Shown piece by piece: positions 50,701-61,910 of a stretch of DNA of 64,000 nt. The notes under the pieces were generated by a model. The model did not search any database and was not told the origin of the DNA. It saw only the letters and a list, made by a program, of their open reading frames with translations. The stretch's first letter is position 1; each line of letters begins with the position of its first letter. Made by a program: the position numbers and the translations under genes. Origin of the DNA: Dryomyza anilis (Eukaryota > Arthropoda > Insecta > Diptera > Dryomyzidae); NCBI GenBank assembly GCA_951804985.1, contig OX638133.1, positions 35,613,963 through 35,677,962 of the forward strand, in the 5' to 3' direction.

Positions 50701-53700
50701 TAAATATAACAAGTACTGGAAAATGACTGGTACGGATAACAAAAGGTTTGTGATAAGAACAAAAGCTTAAAAAAATCGCTGTTTAATAAACAAAAAACAT
50801 GTTAAATGACATTAACAAATTTGCATTTCTTAGTAAAACCACAGGAATTTTTTGTGTGTAGTTTTCATTGTTCGCCCCATTTTTCGCTCGCCAACCTTAT
50901 TCGGTTCAGTCAGTTATTTTATGTGCAAGTTTATTGAAGTCCAAAGCCTACTTGAATTTTAATGGTATCATTTAGAATTCGAATTGATATCGAGAATAAA
51001 TACTATAGAAAGGGCGTTTGTTGGGCAATTACATATACCCATGGAAAACGCTTTGATTTTCCCTGTCGATTAAAAAAAATAATTTCGAAGGAATCTCACA
51101 TAGTTTCTGAACTGTCAAGTTTTAAAGTTAAATTGCCGATTTATATCCATACGCAATTCGTTCGCAGGCCACACTATTTCTGGCAAGCAAAATATGAAAT
51201 ATACATTTATATACAGTTCACACCGACTGCTTTTGGTCAAAGGAGTGCCGTCGGTATTTACGTCAATTTCTATTTGACGAATATTTCCCGGAAAATCATG
51301 TCGTTCGATAAATTTCAGCAATGCATTTCGAATTCCATACCAGAAATAGCTGCCGTCAGATCCAATCTGTTGAACGTTTGATTTTGGCGGCGTATTTCTT
51401 AAAGTTTTTACATCGGATGGTACTTTTTAATTACCGTCAAAACTTTATACATTGTTGATCCACATATTTTCGGATCACTTGAGACCACAGCTAGATCATT
51501 TCGTAATCCATCAGTAATTGATAATGTTTAACAAACAGTATAAGAAACCCGTAAAGGATGACTATTACACTCAAAAGTATATACATCCATTACAGACATA
51601 TTACAGACGTATTCAGTATGTGTATTTAACTCAACGCATGGGCGTGAAGCACTTGAGTGAACGTCAGGTGGTTCAGCAAAGAAGAAGTTATTCGGTTCAA
51701 TTTTGAAGAATTAGCTTTGAACTTCTTTTTCCGTTTCTCTGTAGAAACTTCTTCGCGATGTCATCTTTTATATAATCTAATAATTTTTTTTTTATATTTA
51801 AAACATATTAAGGTAGCATTGCACTTTACTTAGCGAATTGAAATAACAAAAAAAAACAAAAAAATGCCACCCATATATCAAGCGCGTGACAAATTTTTTA
51901 TTATTTCAGTTCGACCTGTAAATCGCGATTCAACCCGGTATGTGCGCTTCCGACATACATGCAATTTCCGACATAAATTGTACTTTTTAAAGAATGGTAA
52001 TATTTATTTGTTTAACTTACATTTTTCTTGATAATTGTTTATAATTTAAAAAGCAATGCTAAGTTTTTTCTCGATATAAAAGCAGAAATCCCTACAGAAT
52101 TCTTTACTCAGAGAAGAACAGAATATTTCGAGTTTTCTACATAGAATTCCAGGTAGGTTTCCGTGCTAAATCAAGAACAGATTCTTTTCTACGTATAGAT
52201 ATATATTCGCTACATGTAAATCTATTGATCCAGACTAAGTTTTTCTATGTGTTACTTAGGATTAAAACAATGAAGAACAATCGTAAACATCTAAATAAAA
52301 TCAACTTTTCTTTAAAATATTCTCTTTGGCAATTTTAAATTGTATTAAAGTTATGCGAATTAATATATTTAAATCAACATAAAATTTGCCCAAATTTTAA
52401 AGTTCAATTGCCGATTTATCTCCATACGCAATTGGTTCGCTGGCCACACTAGTTCTGTCAAGCAAAATATGAAATTAAAGCAACGAGGAACAATCGAAAA
52501 TATCTAAATAAAATCAACGTTTCTTTAAAAATTTGCTGTATAAAAATACATTTTGTAAAAGTTTTGTGTATCTACTTTGCAAAAAGTCTACAAAGATTGC
52601 AAAAAAAAAAAATTAATATAGTTGTGTGAATCCCCGTAAACGATAAAATACCTTGAAGGCAGTCTCGACATGTGCAAGAAATATAGCTAGTTTGTATTCA
52701 ATAGATACACACAAGCAAACATACATTTAAAGCAAATCACGTTTTGGTTACTATATCATATCAGTAGCAAGATATTATACTATCACTATCGAAGCGATTA
52801 CCCAAGCGAAAATATCGAACTGATAGTATGTTATAACTTTTACATTTGATAGGCAACTTAGTTAATTCGAACATGTTGCATTATTTTGACATTTTTCGTG
52901 TAATCTGCATCTTTTTTTCTTGAAATGTTCAAATAATAATTACTTATTTGTGAAATGCGGTAGGTCGGGTGAAGAACAATATATTTATTTACCCTACGGG
53001 AAAATGAACCGAAACGTGACTAGCGAAATAGTGACAGCAACTGAATCTAGTTCTAGCCGAATCATATGAAACGTACCGGTAACATTTAAATCGCTGTGTC
53101 ATAGAAGGTGATATATTTGACAACTCATAGATACTATAAAACTAATCTTCGTACTGTCCTTAGGGTGTCCGACTCCGAACTGTCCTTAGAGGAACAGCCT
53201 GTGATCTGTTCTTATGGCAGTAAAAAGAAAGGAGAAAAAAAACATGTCAAATATATCCCAAAAAACGTCGGCTCTACCGTTAACCGATCATGAGCTAAAA
53301 AATTGCTTTTCTACCTTAAAAAAATCTTTTAGAACTATTGCTGATAAAAAGGTCACGAAATACATTCTCATAATGCCAGATATTAATTTACAAAAAACTT
53401 TATATATCTGTCAATTTTAAATCGATGATCTCAATTTTTTTTTTACCACATGATAAGAAAATGCAATTGATATTTCAACTTTAAAAATGCATTAAATACT
53501 TTTTGTAATATTAATCAACAAACTCGAAATTTAAGTTTTTCATAAAAATGCATTTGGTTACTTTTCGTTCTACAACGATGATGTGATAGATTATATCAAC
53601 AAAAATGTATTGTTTGATGTTATTCATCTTCGATTTGGTTTTATCAACAATTCAATCAGTCAATTCGAATTGTTTTTATCAACCATTCGAGTAATAAATC

Positions 53701-55947
53701 CTAAAATTAAGGCTAAGTATCATTAATATTCGCTTATTCAAATACAAATATATTAAATAGTTTTATAGAAACTCTATTTCAGATAAATAACTTTTTTTTA
53801 TGGGCCCTATCATGACTGGCGAAGCGAATGAAATTTGCGAAACGAACGAACGAATAAAGCTTCACAGGTTCTATTCGCCAGACGAATGAAGTCCAGGCGA
53901 GTGTCTTTTACATTCGCATGATTTTTACGTTCGCTTTAGTTTACTTTTTTCTGGCGAATGAAGTCTGGCGAATGGAAGCTGTGATAGTTTTTTAAAGTTC
54001 GCTTCGCCAACTACATTCGCTTCGTCAACTACATTCGCTTCGCCAGTCATGATAGGGCCCTATATTTCAATTTAAGTTCATTTCGTTTCACTATCATAAA
54101 TTAAATATGACGTGATATTTTATCGAAATAACGCCTGTCATAAGTGCTATAATTGATTTTCGCTATGATTTTCGACAAATCCTCAGTTATAACATTTTGT
54201 CATAGGCATTAACATTGTATTCAATAGAATAGTTAGTTGATTTAATTGAATTTAATATTAAAGTAAGCTATTTTATTTTATGTCACCAGCGTAATTTTTG
54301 AAATATACAACAAGTTACATTATGACACTTACATTCTTTTAAAAATTTATATTTTATAGCTGATAACTCTTCGATGACAATATCAATGGCACATGCGATC
54401 AGCGCCGTGATGATGCCAATCATTATGAAGATGATCCAGCGCAGCACATCCTTACGTATGCTCAGACGAGCGGTCTTTGTTTTTTGTTCGGACTGAAACA
54501 ACACATTTTCGCAGACCTCATAATCCAAACTCTATAAAAATTTAAATTTTTTATATAAAAAATTAAAAATATATATTACTTTAATAATGGCATAGGTACA
54601 ACAATACATAAACTAATTAATGGAAATATATATTTCAAAAATTATGAAATCATCCGTTATATCACAAAATTTTAATAGAATACAAAAATTTTAATTTGTA
54701 TTTCTTAATCATTATCTACCTATTTACCAGATTTACCAGATATTTCTAAGAAATAACATTAATCGTAATTTATGACAACTCATCATGATTTTTGCTATAA
54801 GCATGCCATACTAGGGCTTCCAATCCCGGGATGCCGGAGAATATGAGTGTAGAAAGTCCAGAAATTAACTACCAGGATCGCCAATAAAAATAACGTCCAG
54901 ATAAACTATTAAATTCTAAATTTGTAGTCGTTTACATATTTGCATTATTTTTTGATAGAACTTCATGATAAATGTTTTCAAACACCGCTGTTATAATTTT
55001 TCAAAAAGCTGTATGTATAAATTTGTCTTTATTGTTCTCCTGTAATACGTTTTTTTTTAATATTCAATACCAACCCCGAGATTTCTTTTTCTAATACCGA
55101 AATCCGAAGTTTTGATGTTTAATTTTCGTTTCGAAATACAGAAAGTGGGTATAAGTTTTTTTTTAGATATCACGTGTTTTTTTTTTTAAATGTTTTCCCG
55201 TTATTTATTTTTATAAAATTTAAGGCCGTCAATAATAATTAATTTTTTAAAAATTATTCGGACGTTAGAAGTTGCTACATTTCAGTATATTTAAAAAAAA
55301 AATGTAAATTAGCGAACATTAAACATAATATAGGAAGAGGCTTAATTCTTACTTCGACAATTTATAGAATACCCAGCCTTGAAAAATTCACATTTGTTCT
55401 TTATTGTTCGGGATACTCCCCATTTAAAGAAAAATAAAAATAAGTAAAAAATAATACACGCACCTCATAAATATCTTTAGTCGCTGTTGCCGCAGCATGA
55501 TTTACCGCCGCTGTGCGTGAACGTACATGAAACGTTGGCACCGTTGGTCGATTGGGCGGTGCAGGCACAATTTCCCTTGCAACTGTAATAAATGCATCTC
55601 TACTTGTTGATGCCTTTAATATTGCATTGCAGTAAAATAAAGATAAAAAATGAGTCATAATACTTTTCTTTAAAATTTTAAAAACTCACTAATGGCTCTG
55701 GATCCAGCCCCGACAACAACGACGGCACATCGTCGTCATTATTTGAAGCCTGTGTCAAGTTGTCTGTTGCCTTTTTGGCAATTGTGGTGGGGGTAGTTTT
55801 GGTATTCCCTGGTTGATCAAAAAATATATTGAGTTGTTCTTCATCTTGCTGTATATTTATTGCTGATTTGTACGGTTTTAATTGGTCTTCGTCGTCATCA
55901 CTGTCATTCAGCAGAATCAGCGGTTCGTTGTCTTTCTTGCTGGACAT
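41760..55947 (-). CDS. ClC-b: CLC-7-type lysosomal 2Cl-/H+ exchanger, 12 exons, 833 aa
   Basis: Exons on the minus strand are 55947-55690, 55613-55464, 54531-54333, 47281-47013, 46958-46350, 46286-46193, 46136-45967, 45908-45726, 42505-42302, 42245-42087, 42027-41944 and 41882-41760. All phases join into one 833-codon frame. CLC signatures are GSGIP (249-253), GKEGP (291-295), LFSLEE (355-360) and GVFIP (556-560). The gating glutamate is E293, the first residue of exon 5. The proton glutamate is probably E360, by its 67-residue spacing as in human CLC-7. Two cytosolic CBS domains lie at ~665-730 and ~780-830. The N-terminus has two acidic dileucine signals, EPLILL (8-13) and a DxxxLL in DVPSLL, consistent with lysosomal sorting. 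CLC-7 works with Ostm1 in mammals. Serine in GSGIP agrees with the CLC-7 branch. The exon 8 donor (GTTGGT) is weak. AATAAA occurs in antisense at 41573-41578. Confidence 0.93.
42700..43575 (+). pseudogene. LINE RNase H and 3' end fragment in ClC-b intron 8
   Basis: [49 protein letters not shown] and [20 protein letters not shown] are the ordered RNase H motifs. After a frameshift comes [20 protein letters not shown], the usual post-RNase H zinc-knuckle-like tail. I/R1/LOA-type element, 5' truncated. Confidence 0.85.
43700..45600 (-). pseudogene. Copia-type polyprotein relic, split by an RTE insertion
   Basis: The minus strand gives, at ~45290-45400, [20 protein letters not shown] and [10 protein letters not shown] (reverse transcriptase). 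At ~43790-43970 it gives [31 protein letters not shown] and frameshifted remains (RNase H end). Frames are broken. LTRs were not identified. Confidence 0.75.
44210..44990 (-). pseudogene. RTE-type non-LTR retrotransposon fragment nested in the copia relic
   Basis: The minus strand reads [35 protein letters not shown] and, in the next frame, [20 protein letters not shown] and RRGRPNLRW. This is the characteristic C-terminus after the reverse transcriptase of RTE-like elements. The 5' part is missing. Confidence 0.75.
47393..47600 (+). mobile_element. Possible third SINE, tRNA-like head
   Basis: TCTGTAGCTCGTTTGGTTAG with GTGCGTTGGACTACGA resembles a tRNA 5' half (A box TAGCTCGTTTGG). A weak B box GGTTCGG follows at ~47463. 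No clear target-site duplication. In ClC-b intron 3. Confidence 0.45.
48652..49871. mobile_element. Element Y, 1.2 kb, rich in ACGGTACCGT-like palindromes
   Basis: The ends CCCAAGAAACA..ACGG and CCGT..TGTTTAATGGG are imperfectly inverted. Both flanks are packed with ACGGWMCGTT words and a ~65 bp unit (CCAGTATGACGGTCCGTWAA with CGTACCGTCGAAACG) repeated at 49555-49725. A 63-codon frame at 49114-49305 has no recognised homology. Confidence 0.55.
50450..50651 (-). mobile_element. tRNA-derived SINE, second family
   Basis: The minus-strand head CCGGCCTCAGCAGTCCAGAG has the A-box-like TAGCGCGCTGG and a perfect-looking B box GGTTCGAATCC. A body and a 24-base poly(A) tail (poly-T on plus) follow. 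TATTTT-like direct repeats flank it. Confidence 0.75.
51100..51500 (-). pseudogene. Transposase-like fragment of an unclassified insect element
   Basis: The minus strand reads [40 protein letters not shown] and [16 protein letters not shown]. The NxDGxPLxKSS motif recalls uncharacterised insect transposon proteins; I recall this from general knowledge and cannot verify it here. Stops and frameshifts follow downstream. Confidence 0.5.
52391..52540. repeat. Duplicated segment (copy of 51117-51200)
   Basis: An ~80 bp block (AATTGCCGATTTATMTCCAT through GCAAAATATGAAAT) repeats 51120-51200. The following GARGAACAATCGWAAAYATC segment repeats 52271-52320. Confidence 0.75.
53338..53582. mobile_element. 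MITE A, degenerate copy 4
   Basis: The left end is eroded (AGGTCACGAAATACATTCTC). The body and right end CTTTTCGTTCTACAACGATG agree with the complete copy. Confidence 0.7.
53802..54060. mobile_element. MITE C, 259 bp foldback (GGGCCCTATCATGACTGGCG), copy 1
   Basis: The ~29 bp perfect inverted ends include GGGCCCTATCATGACTGGCG. Inside, GCGAATG/CATTCGC words build further hairpins. A second copy is at 58760-59000. Confidence 0.85.
54534..55462 (-). other. ClC-b intron 2
   Basis: AT-rich sequence between coding exons 2 and 3. I see no repeat family or frame worth naming. Confidence 0.35.
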
Positions 55948-56110
55948 TTTACGCCGTACTGCACGTCACTATAATTGTTTTGAATAAAAAAATTATCCTC
56001 TTGAAAATAAAAACAATTGTTATCGCCACTAGATTGAACGATATAAAAATCTCCAAAAAACACAAAAATCAAATCTCCAGCAAATCAGCTGTTTATGTGC
56101 AGTTTATGTG
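55948..56110 (-). promoter_or_regulatory. ClC-b 5' UTR and promoter-proximal region
   Basis: Sequence upstream of the ATG contains no in-frame coding extension. A CAGCTG E-box-like site lies at 56086-56091. I see no TATA box or strong initiator, so the start site is not placed. Confidence 0.3.
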
Positions 56111-57034
56111 TGACTTGCAGCGCAGCACGAAACGTCAAAAGTCCACCAACGATATCAGTATTCGTTGTCAGTGTTGCCGTTCCCCGAAATATAAAAACAG
56201 TCCAACAAAAGTACTAAGAAATTTGAAATTTGTAATTTGTAAACTACTGTTTAACATTTAAATCCTTTTTTTATTCAAATCATCCCCCTCTATTTGAGGT
56301 CAGATCTATAGTATATAGTAGAAATTTACGCAAATATTGTATGAGAATTTTTTACGCTCAACTCGTAAATTTTTTTTGTCGATTTTAATGTGAAAATAAC
56401 GTAAATAAAATGTCTTTAATATTTTGTTCTATCTCTTCGTTAGTTGTCAATGAAATTATGTTATGTGGAAAATGTGTTTTCATTAAATAGCGTTGTGAAA
56501 TGATTATAAGTGATATAACTTAAAATTGGAGTACAACCAAAATTTTATAAAATATTTTACGCAAAGCCAGATAAAAGTACTTTACATTTGGCATTGACAA
56601 CGATTACTTGTATTTATAACTTTATGCTAACTTTTAAAAGTTGGCGGAATCCGAATGTTGTAGTCAAAGTGACATAAGTTTGCAATTTAATATATAAAAA
56701 CGAGTTGGGAAAGTTAAGTCACATTCCCAATAAGCAATGAGTTTAAGGTTTGATAAATTTGGAGAATTTTCTTTTACAACCAGTGTGGATGTAATGTCAT
56801 GATCAAGCCGAATAAAGGAATGTTATTCCAACGTTGGTTTTCGAAGTTAAAAAAACTTGACACGAAATTCACTACACAAAATTACTCAGTGGCAGCCCAG
56901 TGTCGTGATAAATTAAATGTCAACAATCAGTGAGATCATTGTTTTTCGCTTGAATTAGCAAACAGACAAATCTATTAATATATAAGTGCAGGTCCAAACA
57001 CGAAAGTCATCCCGAGAATTCTACTGCACGGAAA

Positions 57035-57260
57035 ATGCACGATGAGCTGATATACAATGTAAGTGGCCAAGATTTAATACGTTTATGAAATATTAATATA
57101 TTTTCATTCATACGCAGACAACATTGATATTTTACGCGAACCTGGCAATGGCTCAATTGGATTCACTAGTTCTCTGGTTTGATCTTCGCAGCAAGTCGTC
57201 GATTTTACAAGAAGTTCCTGTACACTGCTACCGGTGCAGGTGCTGTTGCAGCTGTAGAAC
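57035..57260 (+). pseudogene. Possible MIC26/27 (ApoO-family) gene fragment with retained intron
   Basis: ATGCACGATGAGCTGATATA leads to a GTAAGT donor at 57059 and a CGCAG acceptor at 57117, a 59 bp fly-sized intron. Downstream, in two frames, come NIDILREPGNGSIGFTSSLV and RRFYKKFLYTATGAGAVAAV. The latter resembles the Gly-rich membrane segment of MICOS MIC26/27 proteins. A frameshift separates the parts. The identification is tentative. Confidence 0.35.
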
Positions 57261-57604
57261 ATACTTTAATTCCTTTTAATATATAGTATTATAACTTATA
57301 TACGCTTTCTTTTATTTTATATTTAAACCTTTAATTATGGAAATATATGCGCTTGAATTCAAGTGTAATTTGAAGGTCGAATCACATTTTTTTTATAGCT
57401 TACAATTAAGTTAAACCTCGAATGTATATTGAATGTCGGAATTCAAATTTAGCTAAAGACTAGATTCAATTGGATAAAAAGCTACCAGTTTTGCTGGAGA
57501 ACGTTATAGTTTTCAAACTTACAATTACAAAAAGTTGAACGCTTTTCTGCAGTGAAAGCTTCGATATCCATGTTCAATATACATTCGATAATCACTTAAT
57601 ACCC

Positions 57605-58050
57605 AGGTTTTTGGTTTATTGGGATGGCTAAGCTGGGTCACATGGGACGAACTTTATAGTCGGTCGGGGCCGACTATGGAATACTCTACACTCTTGGTAG
57701 ATATGTTAGTAATATATATGTGAAAAAAACGGGAATTAAATTTTTAAAAAATGTGGGCCCATTTTTGGAACACTTTTTTTAGGTTAATTCTAAGAATTCA
57801 TTTTAAATTAATTACATTTATTGATAAATTCAAAGATTCAAACTCTGAACCATTTTTTTTTTCTAAAACTTTGAACCAAACTTGAAACAAAATTTTATTA
57901 TTTTCTGACTATTATTTTTCAAGTTACCATGTATCCGGTCAGACAGCAAGACAGACAGATGGACATAGCTAAACGGACTCGTGTACCGGCCACGCCTCCT
58001 AAGAGGCTTTATAATATCTGCACAAACTTAATATACCCTATACCTCATAG
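57605..58050 (+). repeat. Dispersed repeat R, copy 3
   Basis: It shares GTCACATGGGACG, TTTATAGTCGGTCGGGGCCGACTATGG-type sequence, CTAAACGGACTCGTGTA and the ACTTAATATACCCTATACCTC end with the copy at 10266-10880. The middle is shorter. Confidence 0.7.
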
Positions 58051-58759
58051 GTCTATAAACATACATTTTTTTTATATTGTATATTTACCAGAGCTCTCGA
58101 TTAACTGGGTCCGCGGGTACACAGACTACTCGGGTAGTTGAAATAATCGTAAAACCCAGGTATTAACTGTTCAAACTACCCCGGATGAGGGTGAAAAAAT
58201 GGGGATGGACAAAAGTGATAGACAAAAGTGGGCGGTAAATGAACAAAACACCGTACAAATGTTTATTGCAGAAATCGGTAGCAGGCTTCGTGGGAAATCG
58301 AATGGTACCACATTCCTGGACCATGACCCCTAAAAGGGGTCAAACACCATTTTTACAAATTTTTTGGTGCGGAAATGTATAGCGTACTTCATTAGAAGTA
58401 TGAGTATTCGACCCAAATATTTTTTTCTTAAAATTTGTTTCTATATTTAATAATTAGTTTTTACGTTTCTGTATTTATAATATAATAATTTGGCGTTTCT
58501 GTATTTTACGTTTCTTAAATATTTGCTTTTAAATAAGTACAACTAAAAAGTATTAAAAAACGACTAAATATATCACACCACTAAATACGCAGTTATTGTG
58601 AACAGATCTTTATTTTGCATGCAGTAGAGTTGCCAAAGGATCCTCTTTAATAGAATTGGATTGTATGAATTGAAACTGAAAATAGTCGAAGTATTTTTTT
58701 TTTGAATATTTTAATAAAATATTATGAATTGACTAAAAATTATAACAACTTTTGTTTAA

Positions 58760-59000
58760 GGGGCCTATTATGACTGGCGAAGCGAATGAACTTGGCGAAG
58801 CGAACGAACGAATAAAGCTTCACAGCATCCATTCGCCAGATGAATGAAGTTCAGACGAATGATTTCTACGTTCTCCTGATTTTTACGTTCGCTTTAGTTT
58901 CCTTTTTTTGCCGAATGAAGTCTGGCGAATGGATGCTGTGATAGCTATTTTACGTTCGCTTCGCCAACTACATTCGCTTCGCCAGTCATAATAGGGCCCT
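58760..59000. mobile_element. MITE C, copy 2
   Basis: The ends GGGGCCTATTATGACTGGCG and CGCCAGTCATAATAGGGCCC are inverted. The interior is ~90% like copy 1 by eye. Confidence 0.8.
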
Positions 59001-59507
59001 ATAATTTGACAAAAATTTGAATTTTAGTCAAAATAAAAACCAAGTTACAATTAGACTAAAAAAAAGTCGAAAGCAAATATATTGAGATTATAGTTTTATA
59101 ATGCTTTATAATTCATTTATTGCAATTATTTTAAACTTAACCAAAAATATATATATAAAGTTTACATCATATGTATTTACAAAAACTAAAAATATATTTA
59201 TTTTATACAAAAATAAGTTTCGTAATTTATAAAATATTTAATGAAAGACACTATCATTTCTAGAATTTTACAAATATTTGTATTACTTATCTAAATAATA
59301 TCAAAGGAACTCATGTTCGCTCCAGTTACATGGAAGCGGAATTATACGCACTATATTCTAAAGTATTTTATACAAATTTTAATACTATGTCTATTATTTT
59401 ATAATTCATTGCATTTTTATGAACTTAATAACAATGTATACAAACTCAAAAGAAAATTTCGTTCTTAGAAACACTAAATAATACCTACTAATATTAAAAA
59501 ATAATGT

Positions 59508-60957
59508 TTAACATTGAAAATGAAAACTGGGATGTAAATATTTAAATTTGGCAATATCAAGAAATATACGATTGGTTTCGATTTGGTTGCGTATATGCAT
59601 TTCGCGCTGTAATTCAGTCAGAGAGGTTTCAACCTGTTGCAGCAAAACGTTCCATTGTAAATTCGACGAAGGACCAGCTAAGTCAGTGGCTATAAAAGAT
59701 TTTCGAAACATATATTAGTTTTTATTTTCTCATATACAATAAAATCAAATAAAAACACATTTTTTTATATAGAATCGCCAATTTTCTAAATAATTAAAAC
59801 AAATTCATGTATGTTTTACTCACCATTTTCACAGCCAAACGTAGCACCATTTCCTGATGTTGTCGGAGTGTCGCCTATTGCACCCGTTGTGTCGCCTGAT
59901 GAGCCAATGCCCGACGATTCGGACAAAAGCGAGCTGTGGCGACTCAAATCGATGGCCTGTTCCAGTGGTTGCGACGGCAACTGCAGCGGCTCGTCCTTGA
60001 CAATCGAAAGCGAATTGTAGTGACTGTTGCCGCCAACGCTTATGTTGCTCTCATAGCTGCTCAGCATGCTGGAACAGCAGCGTGTGGCATCGTACGAGGC
60101 GCGATCGAAGGTCAGCAATGAATTCTCCGTGTGCAGCAGCAAAGGCCGTTGGGTTGGCGAAGGTGGCTGAGGAGGTGGCGAAGAGGCGCTAGAGATACCA
60201 CTAATGCCTTCGCCGGCGCTCTGCTGTAAATCGGCAATTGTTAGTAATGACTGCGACTGAACTGGCGAATGTTGTAGCTGCAAGAACAATGGATGTAATG
60301 AATGGACAAATGTTCGGCGCGTATAACTCAGAACTTACATTATCAGCAAAAGCGAAATGTGAGGGAAAATTATGATTGTGTGACGAAATTATTAAACTGT
60401 TTTGTGGTGCTGATTGTTGAAGTGATGCACCAGATGGTCGTGGCGATGTTTGTAATGGTGTTGTTGGGTTCGAGGCTTTGATGGAGTAGTTGATGGGTTC
60501 GAGTGAATCTTGTGCATTGCTACCGCTGCTGATGGGCACAACAACAAAGGGCGTTGAATTTTGATGCCACTGTGTAAGAGAGAGAGCTGTTATGTCTGTG
60601 ACTGTACAATGCATTTAAGGGTAAACTTACATTTCGCATAGACTCTAACTGTTGCAGGTGCTGCTGTTGTTGTTGTTGTTGCTGTTGTTTTTGTTGCTGC
60701 AACTGCTGGAACTGATGGCGCTGAAAAGCGCTTCTTATTTTGAGTTTAGGCGACGTATTTGTCAACATTGTTGTTGTCGTCGCCGTACCAACACTTGTTG
60801 AAGTTGTTGTTGTGGGCACTGAACGCATCTTGGAACTGGTGCTGTTGCGGCTACTGCGATAGGTTACCTTGCGATTCTTCATGAGGCGATCGCGTCGTTC
60901 CAGCAACGCAGTCACCTTCATGTCATGCAGCTTTCCCAGCAAATCTGGATGACGACG
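59508..60957 (-). CDS. 3' exons of an unidentified, probably nuclear protein (partial)
   Basis: Four exons join in phase on the minus strand: 60957-60631, 60569-60339, 60277-59824 and 59689-59508, ending at a TAA. Together they encode 396 residues. The first exon has a good acceptor (TACTACAG) and enters in phase 0, so the gene continues upstream, but I found no further exon before the window ends. The N-terminal part is basic (HPDLLGKLHDMKVTALLERR, then RDRLMKNRKV), followed by Thr/Ser-rich and polyQ stretches (~60661-60700). A Ser/Pro-rich middle contains VKDEP (SUMO-like) and QAIDLSR. The C-terminus, WNVLLQQVETSLTELQREMH and onward, looks like an amphipathic or coiled-coil helix. Composition suggests a transcription-related protein, possibly of the MADF/Myb-SANT adaptor type. 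I do not recognise it and assign no function. Candidate poly(A) signal in antisense at 59198-59203. Confidence 0.75.
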
Positions 60958-61239
60958 CTGTAGTACAAAATTACAAATAAATATATTTAATAAATAATAA
61001 AAATAAAAACAAAGTTAAATAACCCAGCAGATTTTATCGCAAGTTGTTCCGAAAAGAACAACTTCTAGAACTACATTTATTTGGAATGCAAAGATAAAAA
61101 GTCGTTCCACGTTCGCTTCTAGTGAAATCATTTTAGGAATCACTTTATATTCGAGAGTTATAATGAGTACACAAATTTAAATTTATCGGTTGAATATGGA
61201 AATATGAGAGAGAATTTAACCAAGTTCTGTATATCCATC

Positions 61240-61910
61240 CAATTCTATAGCAAGCTATTCTAGAATAACTTCTCTATTGGTACTGACGACACAGCAAGGA
61301 GAACAACTTCAAATTTGGTTCCGATGAAAAGTCATTCTACGTTCGATTCTAGCGGAACGTATACGAGAAGCGAATACAGATTTTGAGCATCTAATGAGAG
61401 CGTAGAAGTAAACGGAGATATGCTTCTTTATCCAATTCTACAACAACTGATTCTAGAATAACTTCCCTCTTGGTACTGACGACACAACAACGAGTACAAC
61501 TTTCCATTGGGTTCCGATAAAAAGTCATTCCACGTTCGCTTCTAGCGGAACGTATACGAGAAGGGAATACAGTTTTTGAGCATCTAATGAGAGGGTAGAA
61601 GTAAACGGAGATATGTTTCTTTATCAAATTCTACAACAACTGATTCTAGAATAACTTCTCTATTGGAACTGACTGCACAGCAAGGAGAAAAACTTCACAT
61701 TGGGTTCCGATAAAAAGTCGTTCCACTTCTCTTCTAGCGGAACGTATACGAGAAGCGAATACAGTTTTTGAGCATCTAATGAGAGCGTAGAAGCAAATGG
61801 AGATATGTTTCTTTATCCAATTCTACAACAACTGATTCTAGAATAACTTCCCTCTTGGTACTGACGGTAAACCAACGTGAACAACTTCACATTGGGTTCC
61901 GATAACGTTC
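61240..61910. repeat. ~193 bp tandem repeat inside element Z
   Basis: CTAGAATAACTTC recurs near 61260, 61453, 61646 and 61838. Each unit has GGTTCCGATAAAAAGTCRTTC, TCTAGCGGAACGTATACGAG and GAGCATCTAATGAGAG. Confidence 0.85.

Larger units (their letters stand above)
48421..50861. mobile_element. 2.4 kb foldback-type element X with AACAAAT-rich arms
   Basis: The inverted ends TACACACAAAAAATTCATAT and (complement) TACACACAAAAAATTCCTGT bound it. Both arms carry many TTAACAAAT/ACAAATATT words. Flanking sequence AGTTTTCATTG resumes on the right and also occurs on the left at ~48370. It contains element Y (48652-49871) and a SINE (50450-50651). Confidence 0.65.

Noticed and set aside
50962..51381. 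139-codon plus-strand frame
   Set aside because: The opposite strand carries the transposase-like motifs, so this frame is its shadow.
55613..55658. Alternative start at the ATG before ClC-b exon 2
   Set aside because: Exon 1 carries the dileucine sorting signals and joins exon 2 in phase at GCA (55613), so the internal ATG lies in the intron.
61240..61910. Possible CRISPR-like array
   Set aside because: The units are ~193 bp contiguous tandem repeats without spacers, in an animal genome.
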